Positions 14,929 to 23,442 of a stretch of DNA of 64,000 nucleotides are shown here, one piece after another (the first letter of the stretch is position 1; each line of letters starts with the position of its first letter). Origin of the DNA: Oscillospiraceae bacterium (GTDB lineage: Bacteria; Bacillota; Clostridia; Oscillospirales; Oscillospiraceae); contig JAFWRM010000050.1 in the NCBI GenBank assembly GCA_017519975.1, positions 62,001 to 126,000 of the forward strand, read 5' to 3'. A program made the position numbers and the translations under genes. The notes beneath the pieces are model-generated. The model saw nothing but the letters and a program-made list of their open reading frames with translations. It made no database searches and was not told where the DNA came from.

Positions 14929-17406
14929 TCACGCGGTACGGGACGCCGGCGCGGGAGTAAACTCGCGGAGCTTCGCTTCGATCTCGGCGATGCTTTTCGA
15001 ACCGAGGTTCCGGATGCCGGTGAGCGTGCCCCGTGCCCGGACCGCCTCGACGGTATCCAGCCCTGCCCGCTTCAGGCATAGGTAGCTGCGGGTGCTGAGA
15101 TCGAGCCGCTCAATGGGGATGGAGGCGGCGGGCGAAGCCCCGTCGAAGAGAGCCGCCGGTGCAAGCGCGTCGGGCAATGGATCCGCGAACGGATCTTCCG
15201 CGGCTTCCATGAAAACAGGAGCCGACGCTTCCAGCGCGCGGTCCAGACGCTCCAGGATCTCCCGGGGAGTCAGCGCCCGCAGATCGCGGTAGGGTTCCAC
15301 CAGCGCGCGGACGCTTTCCGCCTCGATCCTGGCCGCGACGGCCGCGCCGTCCTTCCGCGGCGCCGGCCGCCGGACGGAAAGGGTGAAGGGAGGCGTCAGA
15401 ATGCCTCCGGTGCTCAGCGTAGTGACCGCACGGAAGGAGGGAAGCCGGGGAAGGATCGCCTGCAGAGCCGGATCATCCAGACGGAGGGCGGCGGCAGCCG
15501 CGTCACGGGGAGAGGTGCGGAACGCGCTGAAGCTGGCGGAATTGGCCTCCAGCGCCTCCCTCACGGCGGAAGACAGCTGCCCCATGTGCTGGTGGCAGAG
15601 AACGAGGGACAGCCCGAACTTGCGGGATTCGGCCAGCATCCGCGGCAGCGGCTCCGTCTGGAACAGGGAGGCCTCGTCTATGACGACAAGGTGGGGGCGT
15701 TCCCGCTGCTTGCGGCGCTGGGCCGCGCTCCAGAGCTTCATCAGCAGAACGGTCCCGACGATCCGCGCCGCCTGTGTGCCGATGACGGGGACGGACAGAT
15801 CGATCAGCGTGACCGTGTCCGTGTCGATGGTACGGTCGGGATCCAGCGCGTTGGTCCCGGCTCCGAGGGTGGCGCGAAGCTGCTCCACGGAGGTCAGACG
15901 CTGAAACTTGCACAGATACCAGCTGAGGGTGGCGTGAAAGTCGCTGCTGTGGTCCCGTACGTACTCCTGACGGATGGTCTCCGCCAGATCCGGAAAGCGC
16001 GCGTCGACGGCGTCTGCCAGACGGTTCATCGTATCCCGGCTCCGGGAGAGAACGGCGATGCTCTCGAGAGAGGCCCGGCGGCCGAGCAGGGCGATGGACG
16101 CCCGGGCAAAGGTGCCCAGCCACCGTTCATAGCGGGGGCCGGTGAAGCATTCCCCCGGGGGATCGAAAATGCTGCCGAACAGCTGGCAAAGGTCGCTGAT
16201 GGTGCGCTCCTCCTTCTCCGGGTCGTCGCTGTCCCAAAGGCTCAGCGGGACCGGGGCGCTGCTGTCGCCTATGCGCACCACGCGGATCCTGTGGGCGTAC
16301 TTTTCGGGGACGGAGCGCAGAATCGCGTCGATGGTGCTGCCGTGCGGATCGAAGAAAGTCAGGCCGCATCCCCGGGAAACGGCGCTGAGGATAAGCCCCG
16401 TGAGAAGCGTGGATTTTCCCGTGCCCGTCTGACCGACGATCTGATAGTGACGGCACAGGTCGGCGTCGCCGAGCGTTACCCGGCGGCGGGAGCCGGACTC
16501 GTCCGTCGCCGTACCGACACGGACGCCCTTTCCTCCCGCACGCCCGGAAACCGTCAGAGGATACACCGGCGGTTCCGGTATCCGGCAGGGCAGACCGGCC
16601 ACGGGGGCCGAAAGGGAGGGCTCCAGGATCATGAGACGGGCGGCGACCTCCGGAAGAACGCGGGCGCCGTCCAAGGGATCCTTCCAGATGCCGTCCGCGC
16701 CATCGGCGCAGCGGCCGAGATATCGGAGATCCGTTCCGCGGACCAGGGTGCCCAGGCACGCGCGCAGGCGGAGGGACGGAGCGCAGGGGAGACGAAGCAG
16801 GACCCGTACGGATGTAGGGGTCCCCACGTATTCGGACAGATCCGCGCTGCCGCCGGGGAAGGTCCTGGCGGCGAGCCTGCGGCATTCCTCCGCCTTTCCG
16901 GCGTCCGCCGGCCCGACGGTCACCCGAAGGGTACCGCCGGACGCGCTCAGCGCCTCGGGGAGTTCCGACCATCCGGCGGACCCGCCCAGCGGCCAGCGGG
17001 CATGACCGCCGACGGAGATGGGCGCGGGCTCCTGCGCAAATCCCCGGACGCAGGCATGGGCGGCCGGCTCGGCGGCAGGAAGATACAGTTCATACAGTTC
17101 GTCCCCCTCCTCAAAGGCCGGGGGCGTACTTTTCCCGGCCCCGGATTCCGCGGCCTGCCCCGTTCTTTCCGCGATCCATTCCAGATCCGCGCGGGTCACT
17201 CCCGCGGACCCGAATAAGGAAACGTCGGTCCGGCGTCCCGGACGGACGGTCATCTGCCAGCCGATGAATCCGCCGGACGGCAGGACGGCGGCGCATCTTG
17301 TGACGCGGGAGGACAGACCGTCCGGAGGGAGCGGGCGGCCGTCCGTCTGACTGAGGCTGCCGATGTGAAGGACCGGAACGGTGCCGGCCGGATAATAAGA
17401 GTTCAT
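14929..17406 (-). CDS. TraG/HerA-like P-loop ATPase with RNA polymerase alpha-CTD-like C-terminus
   Basis: 825 residues. The first 300 or so match nothing I recognise. A P-loop GQTGTGKSTLL is near residues 327-337, followed by FFDPHGSTIDAIL; a Walker B HLVVIDEASLF is near 575, and a TraD/TraG TraM-recognition-like stretch (AESRKFGLSLVLCHQHMGQL) lies at about 590-608. This core is that of FtsK/HerA-type DNA pumps and conjugation coupling proteins. Residues about 765-820 (IERLDLSTRSYLCLKRAGLD, then GIRNLGSKSIAEIEAKL) look like the DNA-binding helix-hairpin-helix domain of the RNA polymerase alpha subunit. No membrane anchor is evident, unlike VirD4. The start at 17406 is fixed by AGGAGGTA. It has its own promoter and a long structured leader, and follows a Sir2 gene. 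No relaxase or mating-pair genes are nearby. Confidence 0.8.
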   Translation of the reverse strand: MNSYYPAGTVPVLHIGSLSQTDGRPLPPDGLSSRVTRCAAVLPSGGFIGWQMTVRPGRRTDVSLFGSAGVTRADLEWIAERTGQAAESGAGKSTPPAFEEGDELYELYLPAAEPAAHACVRGFAQEPAPISVGGHARWPLGGSAGWSELPEALSASGGTLRVTVGPADAGKAEECRRLAARTFPGGSADLSEYVGTPTSVRVLLRLPCAPSLRLRACLGTLVRGTDLRYLGRCADGADGIWKDPLDGARVLPEVAARLMILEPSLSAPVAGLPCRIPEPPVYPLTVSGRAGGKGVRVGTATDESGSRRRVTLGDADLCRHYQIVGQTGTGKSTLLTGLILSAVSRGCGLTFFDPHGSTIDAILRSVPEKYAHRIRVVRIGDSSAPVPLSLWDSDDPEKEERTISDLCQLFGSIFDPPGECFTGPRYERWLGTFARASIALLGRRASLESIAVLSRSRDTMNRLADAVDARFPDLAETIRQEYVRDHSSDFHATLSWYLCKFQRLTSVEQLRATLGAGTNALDPDRTIDTDTVTLIDLSVPVIGTQAARIVGTVLLMKLWSAAQRRKQRERPHLVVIDEASLFQTEPLPRMLAESRKFGLSLVLCHQHMGQLSSAVREALEANSASFSAFRTSPRDAAAAALRLDDPALQAILPRLPSFRAVTTLSTGGILTPPFTLSVRRPAPRKDGAAVAARIEAESVRALVEPYRDLRALTPREILERLDRALEASAPVFMEAAEDPFADPLPDALAPAALFDGASPAASIPIERLDLSTRSYLCLKRAGLDTVEAVRARGTLTGIRNLGSKSIAEIEAKLREFTPAPASRTA

Positions 17407-17691
17407 AACGTACCTCCTTATGTTCTGATGCGGCCTGCCGGTTCCGGCAGGCCTTTGGTCACGATCCGAGCCGTCGGGTCTCCCAGGCACGCTCGCCGCT
17501 CTGCGCGGGTCGTGGCGCTGCTTCCCCGGAGACCGTCCGGCGCGTTCGAGGATGAAACTGACAAGGTTCCGACGTCCCGCAGGCGCGGAAAAAGCCGGCG
17601 CTCTGACAAGAACTGAATGGGCGCACTTCCCCCACGGGAAGTGATTCAGTCTTTGCCAGAGCGTCGGCTCGGTACGTTTATTCGATTGACG
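17407..17691 (-). ncRNA. Structured 5' leader or small RNA upstream of the ATPase gene
   Basis: A gene-free 327-bp gap. Transcripts from the promoter at 17698-17726 would start near 17691 and first form a long interrupted hairpin (17592-17676; outer stem GCCGACGCTCTG/CAGAGCGCCGGC, inner stems ACTGAAT/ATTCAGT and CACTTCCC/GGGAAGTG) followed by TTTTT. This would end a roughly 105-nt RNA. Beyond it are a second hairpin closed by GGTCTCC/GGAGACC (17477-17534) and a third, GGCCTGCCGG/CCGGCAGGCC (17432-17453), just before the Shine-Dalgarno sequence. It could be an attenuator, a stand-alone small RNA, or both. I could not match it to a known riboswitch class. Confidence 0.5.
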
Positions 17692-17697
17692 GCGCTA

Positions 17698-17726
17698 ACT
17701 GTAGCACACGGCGGAAACTATGTCAA
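17698..17726 (-). promoter_or_regulatory. Promoter of the leader/ATPase transcript
   Basis: Minus strand: consensus -35 TTGACA (17721-17726), 17-bp spacer, -10 TACAGT (17698-17703). It lies directly behind the Sir2 stop codon. Confidence 0.75.
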
Positions 17727-17733
17727 GAGGGAT

Positions 17734-18636
17734 CTACGCCTGGCTCCCGCGGAGGGAAGCGTGCAGCATGTCGATCACCTCGGCCGCGTCCGTGTCGTAT
17801 ACGGAGATCCGGCCCTCCAGATCCCGCGGGTACTCGATGTGGCCCCGGTCGTATCCCGGCTCCCGATAGCCGGCATTGACACGGACGAGATAGGCGTCGG
17901 GAAACGCGCGGGTGATGCGCTCAAAGGGCCAGCGGATCACGCCCGGCGTGTTGAAGCCTACGCCCAGTTCGATCAGGAGAAGGCGCGAGTCGCGGCAGTT
18001 TTCCACAAAAGCGACGTAGCGGTCCAGGTGGGTCCGGTAATCGGAGCCACGGAAGCAGATCTCCGCGGGCGCGCCGCAGCGGGGGCAGCGCGGAATGTAT
18101 TCCGCGGGCACTTCGAAGGTTTCGTGATCGATGTGCGTACGCGCGATCTCAAGATCCTCCAGGCCGATCCAGGTCTCCGGACAGCCGGCGGAGCAGCCCA
18201 TGTTGTCGTAGTGGCCCTGAAATTCGAACAGCCGCTGTTCGGGGAAGCCCGCGCGCATGAACTGACGGTCGGCGTTGGACGTGACTACGAAATAATCCGT
18301 GCCGGAAAGAACTTCCAGCAGACGGGTGTACAGCGGCGCCTGAGGAAAGACCGACCGGACGTAATGGATGTGCGTGGACCAGTAGGCCCATTTGCGGCCC
18401 GGAGACCAGTCATCGTCGCTCATCCCCACCAGTTCATACTGAAAATGATACCCGCGGGCGGCCATTTCGGGGAAATAGGTCCGGAAAACGTCGTGGTCGA
18501 AGTAACTCAGCCCGGCAGCGGCGGACAGGCCCGCGCCGGCGCCGACCAGGATCTTATCGGCGGACGCCATGCGGGAACGAAGTTCCTCTGCGGCAGCTCC
18601 GGGGGACGTGACATCGTGTTCGTAAGCGTGTTTCAT
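17734..18636 (-). CDS. Sir2-family (sirtuin) NAD-dependent protein
   Basis: A 300-residue sirtuin-fold protein: NAD-binding GAGAGLSAAAGLSYFD (32-46), a TSNADRQF segment (119-126) in the place of the TQNID motif, the likely catalytic His142 in FEFQGHYDNM, and a four-cysteine zinc site (Cys148, Cys152, Cys184, Cys187). Such proteins deacylate lysines or transfer ADP-ribose using NAD+; some relatives are NADases in phage defence. The intact zinc ribbon favours the deacylase/transferase type. The ATG at 18636 follows AAAGGAG. It lies upstream of the ATPase on the same strand but the ATPase has its own promoter. Confidence 0.88.
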   Translation of the reverse strand: MKHAYEHDVTSPGAAAEELRSRMASADKILVGAGAGLSAAAGLSYFDHDVFRTYFPEMAARGYHFQYELVGMSDDDWSPGRKWAYWSTHIHYVRSVFPQAPLYTRLLEVLSGTDYFVVTSNADRQFMRAGFPEQRLFEFQGHYDNMGCSAGCPETWIGLEDLEIARTHIDHETFEVPAEYIPRCPRCGAPAEICFRGSDYRTHLDRYVAFVENCRDSRLLLIELGVGFNTPGVIRWPFERITRAFPDAYLVRVNAGYREPGYDRGHIEYPRDLEGRISVYDTDAAEVIDMLHASLRGSQA

Positions 18637-18661
18637 GAAAACGCTCCTTTCATGCGCGTAC

Positions 18662-18690
18662 AGTATACCACGGGCTCCCAGGTTTCGCAA
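18662..18690 (-). promoter_or_regulatory. Promoter of the Sir2 gene
   Basis: Minus strand: -35 TTGCGA (18685-18690), 17-bp spacer, -10 TATACT (18662-18667). Confidence 0.65.
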
Positions 18691-18701
18691 ATGAGGGAGA
18701 T

Positions 18702-18731
18702 TTGACCGAAGTGGGGAATGCGTGATATAAT
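18702..18731 (+). promoter_or_regulatory. Promoter of the solute-binding lipoprotein gene
   Basis: -35 TTGACC (18702-18707), 18-bp spacer, consensus -10 TATAAT (18726-18731). It is divergent from the Sir2 promoter. Confidence 0.7.
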
Positions 18732-18776
18732 ATCGGCAGAATCACCGCGTAAAGTGGGATCATCATGGAGGAATTC

Positions 18777-20969
18777 ATGAAGAAGTGGAAACTGGCAGCC
18801 GTCTGGCTGCTGATCCTGTGTCTGCTGGCCGGGTGCAGCGGAGCTGCTGCCGGCGTTCCCGATGGGACCCCGATAGGAACGGGGCCTCTGGCAGAACTGC
18901 GGAACGCGCCGCTGCTGGACGAGAAAAGCCGGAAAACGGCGCCGCCCTCTCAGCCGACCGAAGACGGGGAGAACTGTCTGATCGTCCGCACGGAGAACGA
19001 TCCCGGGGATTTCGACCCGTTCTCCCCCTCCGGTCCGACCGGATCGGCGCTCTCCGCCCTGACCGGCGTCACGCTGCTCGGAAATGCCCGGGGCGGGGAG
19101 ACCGTGACGATGGGGAAGAGCGGGCAGTCCGTGGCATACGGGGACCGGGAGTACCGTTACATGGGCATCGCGGACCTGCGGAGAAGCGGAAAGACATTTA
19201 CCATCACTCTGAACGAAGACGTCTATTTCAGCGACGGCGTGAATCTGACGGCGGACGACGTGATCTTCAGCATGTACGTGCTGGCGGATCCGGCCTATCG
19301 GGGGACCTGTGAGTTCGCCGGACTCCCCATCCGGGGGCTGAAGGAATACCGTGCGGATCTGCAGCCCAAATGGCAGCGCATCCTTGGCGCGATGGCGGCC
19401 GGGAAGGATCCCGCGGCCGAGGGCTGCGGGATAACGGCGGCGGAGGCTGAGAGCTTCCGGGAGGCGTTCCGATCCGCCGGTCAGGACTTCGTGCGGCCGA
19501 TCATAAGCAGCTGCACGGAAAATTTCGGTGAACAGTACAGCGAGTACGTACTGGGGGTATCTCCGGAGGAACTGAAAAGCGATCCCGGGCTGCAGGTAGC
19601 CTTCGCCGAATACTTCTGGGGCTACGCCTCCGGACGGAACGACGGGGGCCTGTGGGAAGAGAGCGGGGGAAGTCTCTATGACCTGACCGAGGAATATCCC
19701 ACCGAGGAGGGATTCTGGGATCTGATCGTCCGCAGGCACGGTTACGACGTGAGCGACAGCGGCATCAACTATGAAAAAATGGGCGACGAGGATTTCTATG
19801 ACCTTCTGCAGCGCCGGATGGAGGAATCCTGTCCGTCTCTGTTTGAGGCGACCGGAAGAAAGACGGGATCCCGCTCCATTTCCGGCATCCGGAAGACCGG
19901 GCTGTACAGCCTTCAGATCACCATGACGCAGGACGTTGGCGCCGACATCGCGAAGCTGAACATCCCCGTATGCCCGCTGCACTGGTACGGCGACGCTTCG
20001 GCTTACGATTACCGCGCGGACAGCTTCGGGTTTCCCAAGGGAGACCTGAGCGGGGTGCGGCGCGGAGGCAGGGGCCTTCTCGGGGCCGGCCCATACCAGA
20101 TGCTGAAGGAAGGAGAAGGGACGGTCCTGCTCGGCGCGAACAGCCTGTATGTCGGGGGACCGGCCGCGACGGCCAATCTTCTGCTGTCCGACCACGCGAC
20201 GGCGTGGGATCTCCGGCTGACGGAAAAAGCGGAAGAAGCCAAAAGCAGTCTCCCGATCGAGACCGACCGGTACACGGGCCTTGCCTTCCACACGGATCGG
20301 GTCAAGATCGGGAACGACAGTCTGTCGGACGCTTCCTGCGCCTTTCGCCGCGCCATAGCGGACGCGGCGGCGGCATTCATGGCGGATGAAACGGACGGCC
20401 TGTGGGCACGGATCGTACCGCCGCTGGCGGAGGCGGGATTCACCGTGGACGGTTCCGGGGTGACGGCGTATCCGGACGGAGCGCCGGAGGAACTGACGAT
20501 CCGCGTGCACGGCGAGGGAGAGCCGGAAGAAGCTCTGCGGAAGGCGGCCGCCTGGCTGAAGGAACGGGGCCTTCCCATCACCGTGGAGGAGATGAGCAGC
20601 GCGGCCTTCGTCAGGAACTACGCGCTGGAGGGCAGCAGCGACATGTGGATCATGCAGGCGGACGATCCGTGGAGGAGCGGGGCGGCGGACCTCTTCACAT
20701 CCCAGGGGCCCGGCAACGTATTCCGCCTGGCTTCGGAGAAGCTGGACGGACTGCTGGCGGAAGCGGCCTCGGAAGCTGAGCCTGAGGAGGGATACCGCAG
20801 GTACGAAGACGCAGAGGAAGAACTGCGGCGTCTGTGCGTGTTCATCCCGCTGCGCCGCGAGTCCTGGAGCCTGGGCGTGTCCGATCGGGTGGATACGGCG
20901 TCCCTCCCCGCGGACATGACGGAGCACTACGGCTGGTTCAGCCAGGCACATCTGCTGAGGATGAAATGA
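18777..20969 (+). CDS. Orphan ABC transporter solute-binding lipoprotein (family 5-like)
   Basis: A 730-residue exported lipoprotein with lipobox LLAGC, Cys20. The domain after about residue 60 resembles the peptide/nickel binding family 5 (ITLNEDVYFSDGVNLTADDV, LLGAGPYQMLKEGEG). At 730 residues it is much longer than the usual 520-560; the excess is a helical, acidic stretch of about 150 residues (roughly 185-385) inside the binding fold. The start at 18777 is preferred over 18765 because GGAGG precedes it at six bases. No permease or ATPase genes adjoin it; it may serve a distant transporter or act as a sensor. Confidence 0.78.
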   Translation: MKKWKLAAVWLLILCLLAGCSGAAAGVPDGTPIGTGPLAELRNAPLLDEKSRKTAPPSQPTEDGENCLIVRTENDPGDFDPFSPSGPTGSALSALTGVTLLGNARGGETVTMGKSGQSVAYGDREYRYMGIADLRRSGKTFTITLNEDVYFSDGVNLTADDVIFSMYVLADPAYRGTCEFAGLPIRGLKEYRADLQPKWQRILGAMAAGKDPAAEGCGITAAEAESFREAFRSAGQDFVRPIISSCTENFGEQYSEYVLGVSPEELKSDPGLQVAFAEYFWGYASGRNDGGLWEESGGSLYDLTEEYPTEEGFWDLIVRRHGYDVSDSGINYEKMGDEDFYDLLQRRMEESCPSLFEATGRKTGSRSISGIRKTGLYSLQITMTQDVGADIAKLNIPVCPLHWYGDASAYDYRADSFGFPKGDLSGVRRGGRGLLGAGPYQMLKEGEGTVLLGANSLYVGGPAATANLLLSDHATAWDLRLTEKAEEAKSSLPIETDRYTGLAFHTDRVKIGNDSLSDASCAFRRAIADAAAAFMADETDGLWARIVPPLAEAGFTVDGSGVTAYPDGAPEELTIRVHGEGEPEEALRKAAAWLKERGLPITVEEMSSAAFVRNYALEGSSDMWIMQADDPWRSGAADLFTSQGPGNVFRLASEKLDGLLAEAASEAEPEEGYRRYEDAEEELRRLCVFIPLRRESWSLGVSDRVDTASLPADMTEHYGWFSQAHLLRMK

Positions 20970-21012
20970 AAGCGGCGCATGGCGCGCCGACAGGAGCGGA
21001 GGGGAGGACAAC

Positions 21013-21627
21013 ATGCACGTACCGATGGGAGAGACCACGTCTCAGGAGATCGTTCCGTTCCGGCAGGCGCTGGAACAGCACGATCCGGACCGACCGTACG
21101 ACAGGAGCCGCTGGCTGTATGTGCCGGACCATTATTCGGAATACCGTTACCTGCTGGGAACGGTGGGGGACCGGCCGCTGATCGCGGCGGGGATCAATCC
21201 GTCGACAGCGGCTCCGGACGACCTGGACAATACGCTCAAAAGCGTGGAGCGGATCGCCCTTGCCAACGGGTACGATTCGTTTCTGATGTTCAACGTATAC
21301 GCCCAGCGCGCCACGAAACCGGACGACATGGACCGCCGATTCAATGAGGACCTGCACAGGGAAAACATGGAGGCTTTCCGCTACTGCCTTTCTCTGGCGG
21401 GTGAGGAACCCGCCGTATGGGCCGCCTGGGGAGCCATCATCGAAAAGCGGGGATACCTGATGGACTGCGTGCGCGACATGGCGGAGATCGCCCGCCGGGC
21501 CGGCGCCGTGTGGCTGAAGGCGGGGCCGCTGTCCCGCAAGGGGCATCCGCACCACCCGCTTTATCTGAAAAAGGACTGCCCGCTGGAGCCCTTTTCCATG
21601 GAGGATTATCTGGAAGCACAAAAGTGA
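21013..21627 (+). CDS. DUF1643 domain protein
   Basis: A 204-residue soluble protein matching the DUF1643 pattern: GINPSTAAPDDLDNTLKSVE (about 58-77), FLMFNVYAQRATKPDDM and the C-terminal KGHPHHPLYL. Function is unknown; members often occur next to mobile or regulatory genes. A strong GGGGAGGA ribosome binding site precedes the ATG. It is 43 bp after the lipoprotein gene, probably in the same transcript. Confidence 0.85.
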   Translation: MHVPMGETTSQEIVPFRQALEQHDPDRPYDRSRWLYVPDHYSEYRYLLGTVGDRPLIAAGINPSTAAPDDLDNTLKSVERIALANGYDSFLMFNVYAQRATKPDDMDRRFNEDLHRENMEAFRYCLSLAGEEPAVWAAWGAIIEKRGYLMDCVRDMAEIARRAGAVWLKAGPLSRKGHPHHPLYLKKDCPLEPFSMEDYLEAQK

Positions 21628-21708
21628 AAACAACCCCGGAACAGACCGAAATATTGGACAGCACGGCCTTTAGGATACAGACAGGATCAAAAAAGGGAGG
21701 ATGCTGTT

Positions 21709-21804
21709 ATGTTCCGTAAAAGACGAGTGCAGGATATCCTGTTCTGGGGCGTGCTTTTCGGCGCCGCCCTGGCGGAGGGCCTGGTGGCCAGAGTGATCGT
21801 ATGA
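21709..21804 (+). CDS. 31-aa single-pass membrane peptide
   Basis: MFRKRRVQDILFWGVLFGAA begins the peptide: a basic N-terminus (RKRR) then a hydrophobic segment to the end (ALAEGLVARVIV). A strong AAAGGGAGG lies eight bases before the ATG, and a terminator follows within 15 bp. Topology would be N-in. No known family recognised. Confidence 0.6.
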   Translation: MFRKRRVQDILFWGVLFGAALAEGLVARVIV

Positions 21805-21817
21805 GTGAAAATGGAAA

Positions 21818-21856
21818 AGGGCATCCCGCGTCGGCCGACGCGGGATGCCCTTTTTC
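21818..21856. terminator. Intrinsic terminator
   Basis: GGGCATCCCGCGTCGG pairs with CCGACGCGGGATGCCC, followed by TTTTT; A-rich sequence on the other side allows leftward use too. Confidence 0.88.
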
Positions 21857-21873
21857 GCGGTGAAGACATGAAG

Positions 21874-21899
21874 GACGGCATGGCCGGAGCCATGCCGTC
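21874..21899 (-). terminator. Hairpin downstream of the cooS-cooC-acsB operon
   Basis: GACGGCATGGC and GCCATGCCGTC form an 11-bp stem 25 bp after the stop of the leftward operon; the T-run is interrupted. Confidence 0.6.
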
Positions 21900-21924
21900 T
21901 TTGCTTCATATGGGGTGCCTGGAA

Positions 21925-23442
21925 TTACAGCAGGGGCTCCATCTCCAGCACGGGATGGCCCACGCTGGTGAGGAACTCGAGCAGCTGCTCGGGATCCTCG
22001 GTGATGGTCTCATCGGCGATCATGTCGGTGAAGTTGTCGATGCCGTACAGATCCTTCGCCGTGGCGTCGAGCCTCGTGCGAAGCTGCTCCTTCAGAGCCT
22101 TCGGGAGCCACACGACGCGGCCCATGCCGCCTTCGGCCTTCAGGAACTTCTTGGAAGCGATGAAGTGCTTGCCGTGGCCCATGTAGCCGGGCGTCTGAAC
22201 GCCGCCGCCGGTCATGGAGGCCATCTCGGAGAAGGTCATGCCCAGAGGCGTCATGCCGACGTGCTCACGGTTCACGATGACGAAGCCGTTGGAGAAGGGC
22301 TCGATGCCGCAGATGCACTCGAAGCAGCCGCAGCTGGTCATGGGATCTTCCAGAATGGGGTACAGCGTGACCTGCTCCAGCGCGCCGTGAGAGTACTGCT
22401 GCACGGCTTCGTTTACGTCCTCGTAACGACCCACGCGCTCGTCGATCAGGCGCTCCTTGGTGACGATCTGGCAGGGGCCGGTAGGATCCAGCTCATTGGT
22501 GGCCTTGGCGTCCAGCCAGGAAACGGCGCCGCACAGACCCAGACGCTCGGGAGTGACGATGCAGACGTGAGAGGGGGAGAAGGCCTGGCACAGGATGCAG
22601 GTGTAGAACACGTCGACGCTCTCGTCGGTAAGGGTGGCCAGACGGGCGTCACGCTTGTCAAACACGGTGTTGGCAAAAACGCGCTCTTCCTTGCACTTCT
22701 CGGGATCGGTGAAGATGCGGACCTGGCACTTGTCGACCACGGAACCGTACTCGCTCTTGACCTTGGCGTACAGGATCTCGCCGATGTGGCGGGCGCGGAA
22801 GCCGGCGGCGAAAGCGGCGTTGCTGACGCGGATGCGGATCATGTCGCGCTGACCGGTGTGCATGATGCCCTCGGCGCAGTTGATGAAGTTGTGGAACTTA
22901 CGCTCGAACACGGGCTCGAAGTCGGTCTGGATGTTCTTGCCGGCAACTTCCACGATGACAGCCAGATTCATCTTGCTGCCCGGCTCGAACTCGTCGATGT
23001 CGGGGCCTTCCAGAATGATGCTGTGATCCTCGACCTCGGTGAGCTCCTTCGTCTGTACGAGCTCGAAGCAGTCCAGGCGGGAACCGTCGATGTCCACATG
23101 GGTATCCTTCTTGCGGATGATCTCGCCCTCGAAGGCGGAGGAGTAGGCCACGGGAATATCGATGTTGGTGATCTTCAGCTTGATGTCGCGGGCTTCCAGA
23201 GAGGTCTCAATGAAGTCCTGCGTGTTGGGCTGGATCAGCAGGGATTTCGGCACCCTCCACATATGGCTGTCTTCGCTCTCGTCATTGGTGATGACGGGGA
23301 AGCCCAGCGCGATGGCACCGGCGCCGCAGGCTACGGTGATGTCCTTCAGCGGAGCAAACGCGTTGACGAAAGCGCGGATGCGGTTGAAGGTGTAATCCAT
23401 GTAACCGTCCCAGTCGCCGGGCTGCACGGCGCCGAAGATCAT
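21925..23442 (-). CDS. acsB: Acetyl-CoA synthase AcsB, C-terminal part of a frameshifted copy
   Basis: 505 residues covering the central and A-cluster domains of CO-methylating acetyl-CoA synthase. The A-cluster ligand pattern is complete: C-x2-C-x8-C-x9-C in the FYTCILCQAF...RLGLCGAVSW region and the Cys-Gly-Cys of MTSCGCFECICG that binds the distal nickel. The true open frame begins further upstream (DDFKVRVVATGEDIWSVGH) and joins the N-terminal fragment at about 23522-23534, where one G appears to be missing. A second, intact acsB lies at 32490. If the shift is real, this fragment would have no proper start and the copy is probably dead; if it is a sequence error, this is a full-length isoenzyme. 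Confidence 0.85.
   Translation of the reverse strand: MIFGAVQPGDWDGYMDYTFNRIRAFVNAFAPLKDITVACGAGAIALGFPVITNDESEDSHMWRVPKSLLIQPNTQDFIETSLEARDIKLKITNIDIPVAYSSAFEGEIIRKKDTHVDIDGSRLDCFELVQTKELTEVEDHSIILEGPDIDEFEPGSKMNLAVIVEVAGKNIQTDFEPVFERKFHNFINCAEGIMHTGQRDMIRIRVSNAAFAAGFRARHIGEILYAKVKSEYGSVVDKCQVRIFTDPEKCKEERVFANTVFDKRDARLATLTDESVDVFYTCILCQAFSPSHVCIVTPERLGLCGAVSWLDAKATNELDPTGPCQIVTKERLIDERVGRYEDVNEAVQQYSHGALEQVTLYPILEDPMTSCGCFECICGIEPFSNGFVIVNREHVGMTPLGMTFSEMASMTGGGVQTPGYMGHGKHFIASKKFLKAEGGMGRVVWLPKALKEQLRTRLDATAKDLYGIDNFTDMIADETITEDPEQLLEFLTSVGHPVLEMEPLL

Noticed and set aside
17407-17691. SRP 4.5S RNA in the leader, because GGGGAAGCAGC resembles the SRP loop
   Set aside because: The canonical GGTCCGGAAGGAAGCAGC loop and its flanking helix are not there; only a short stretch matches.
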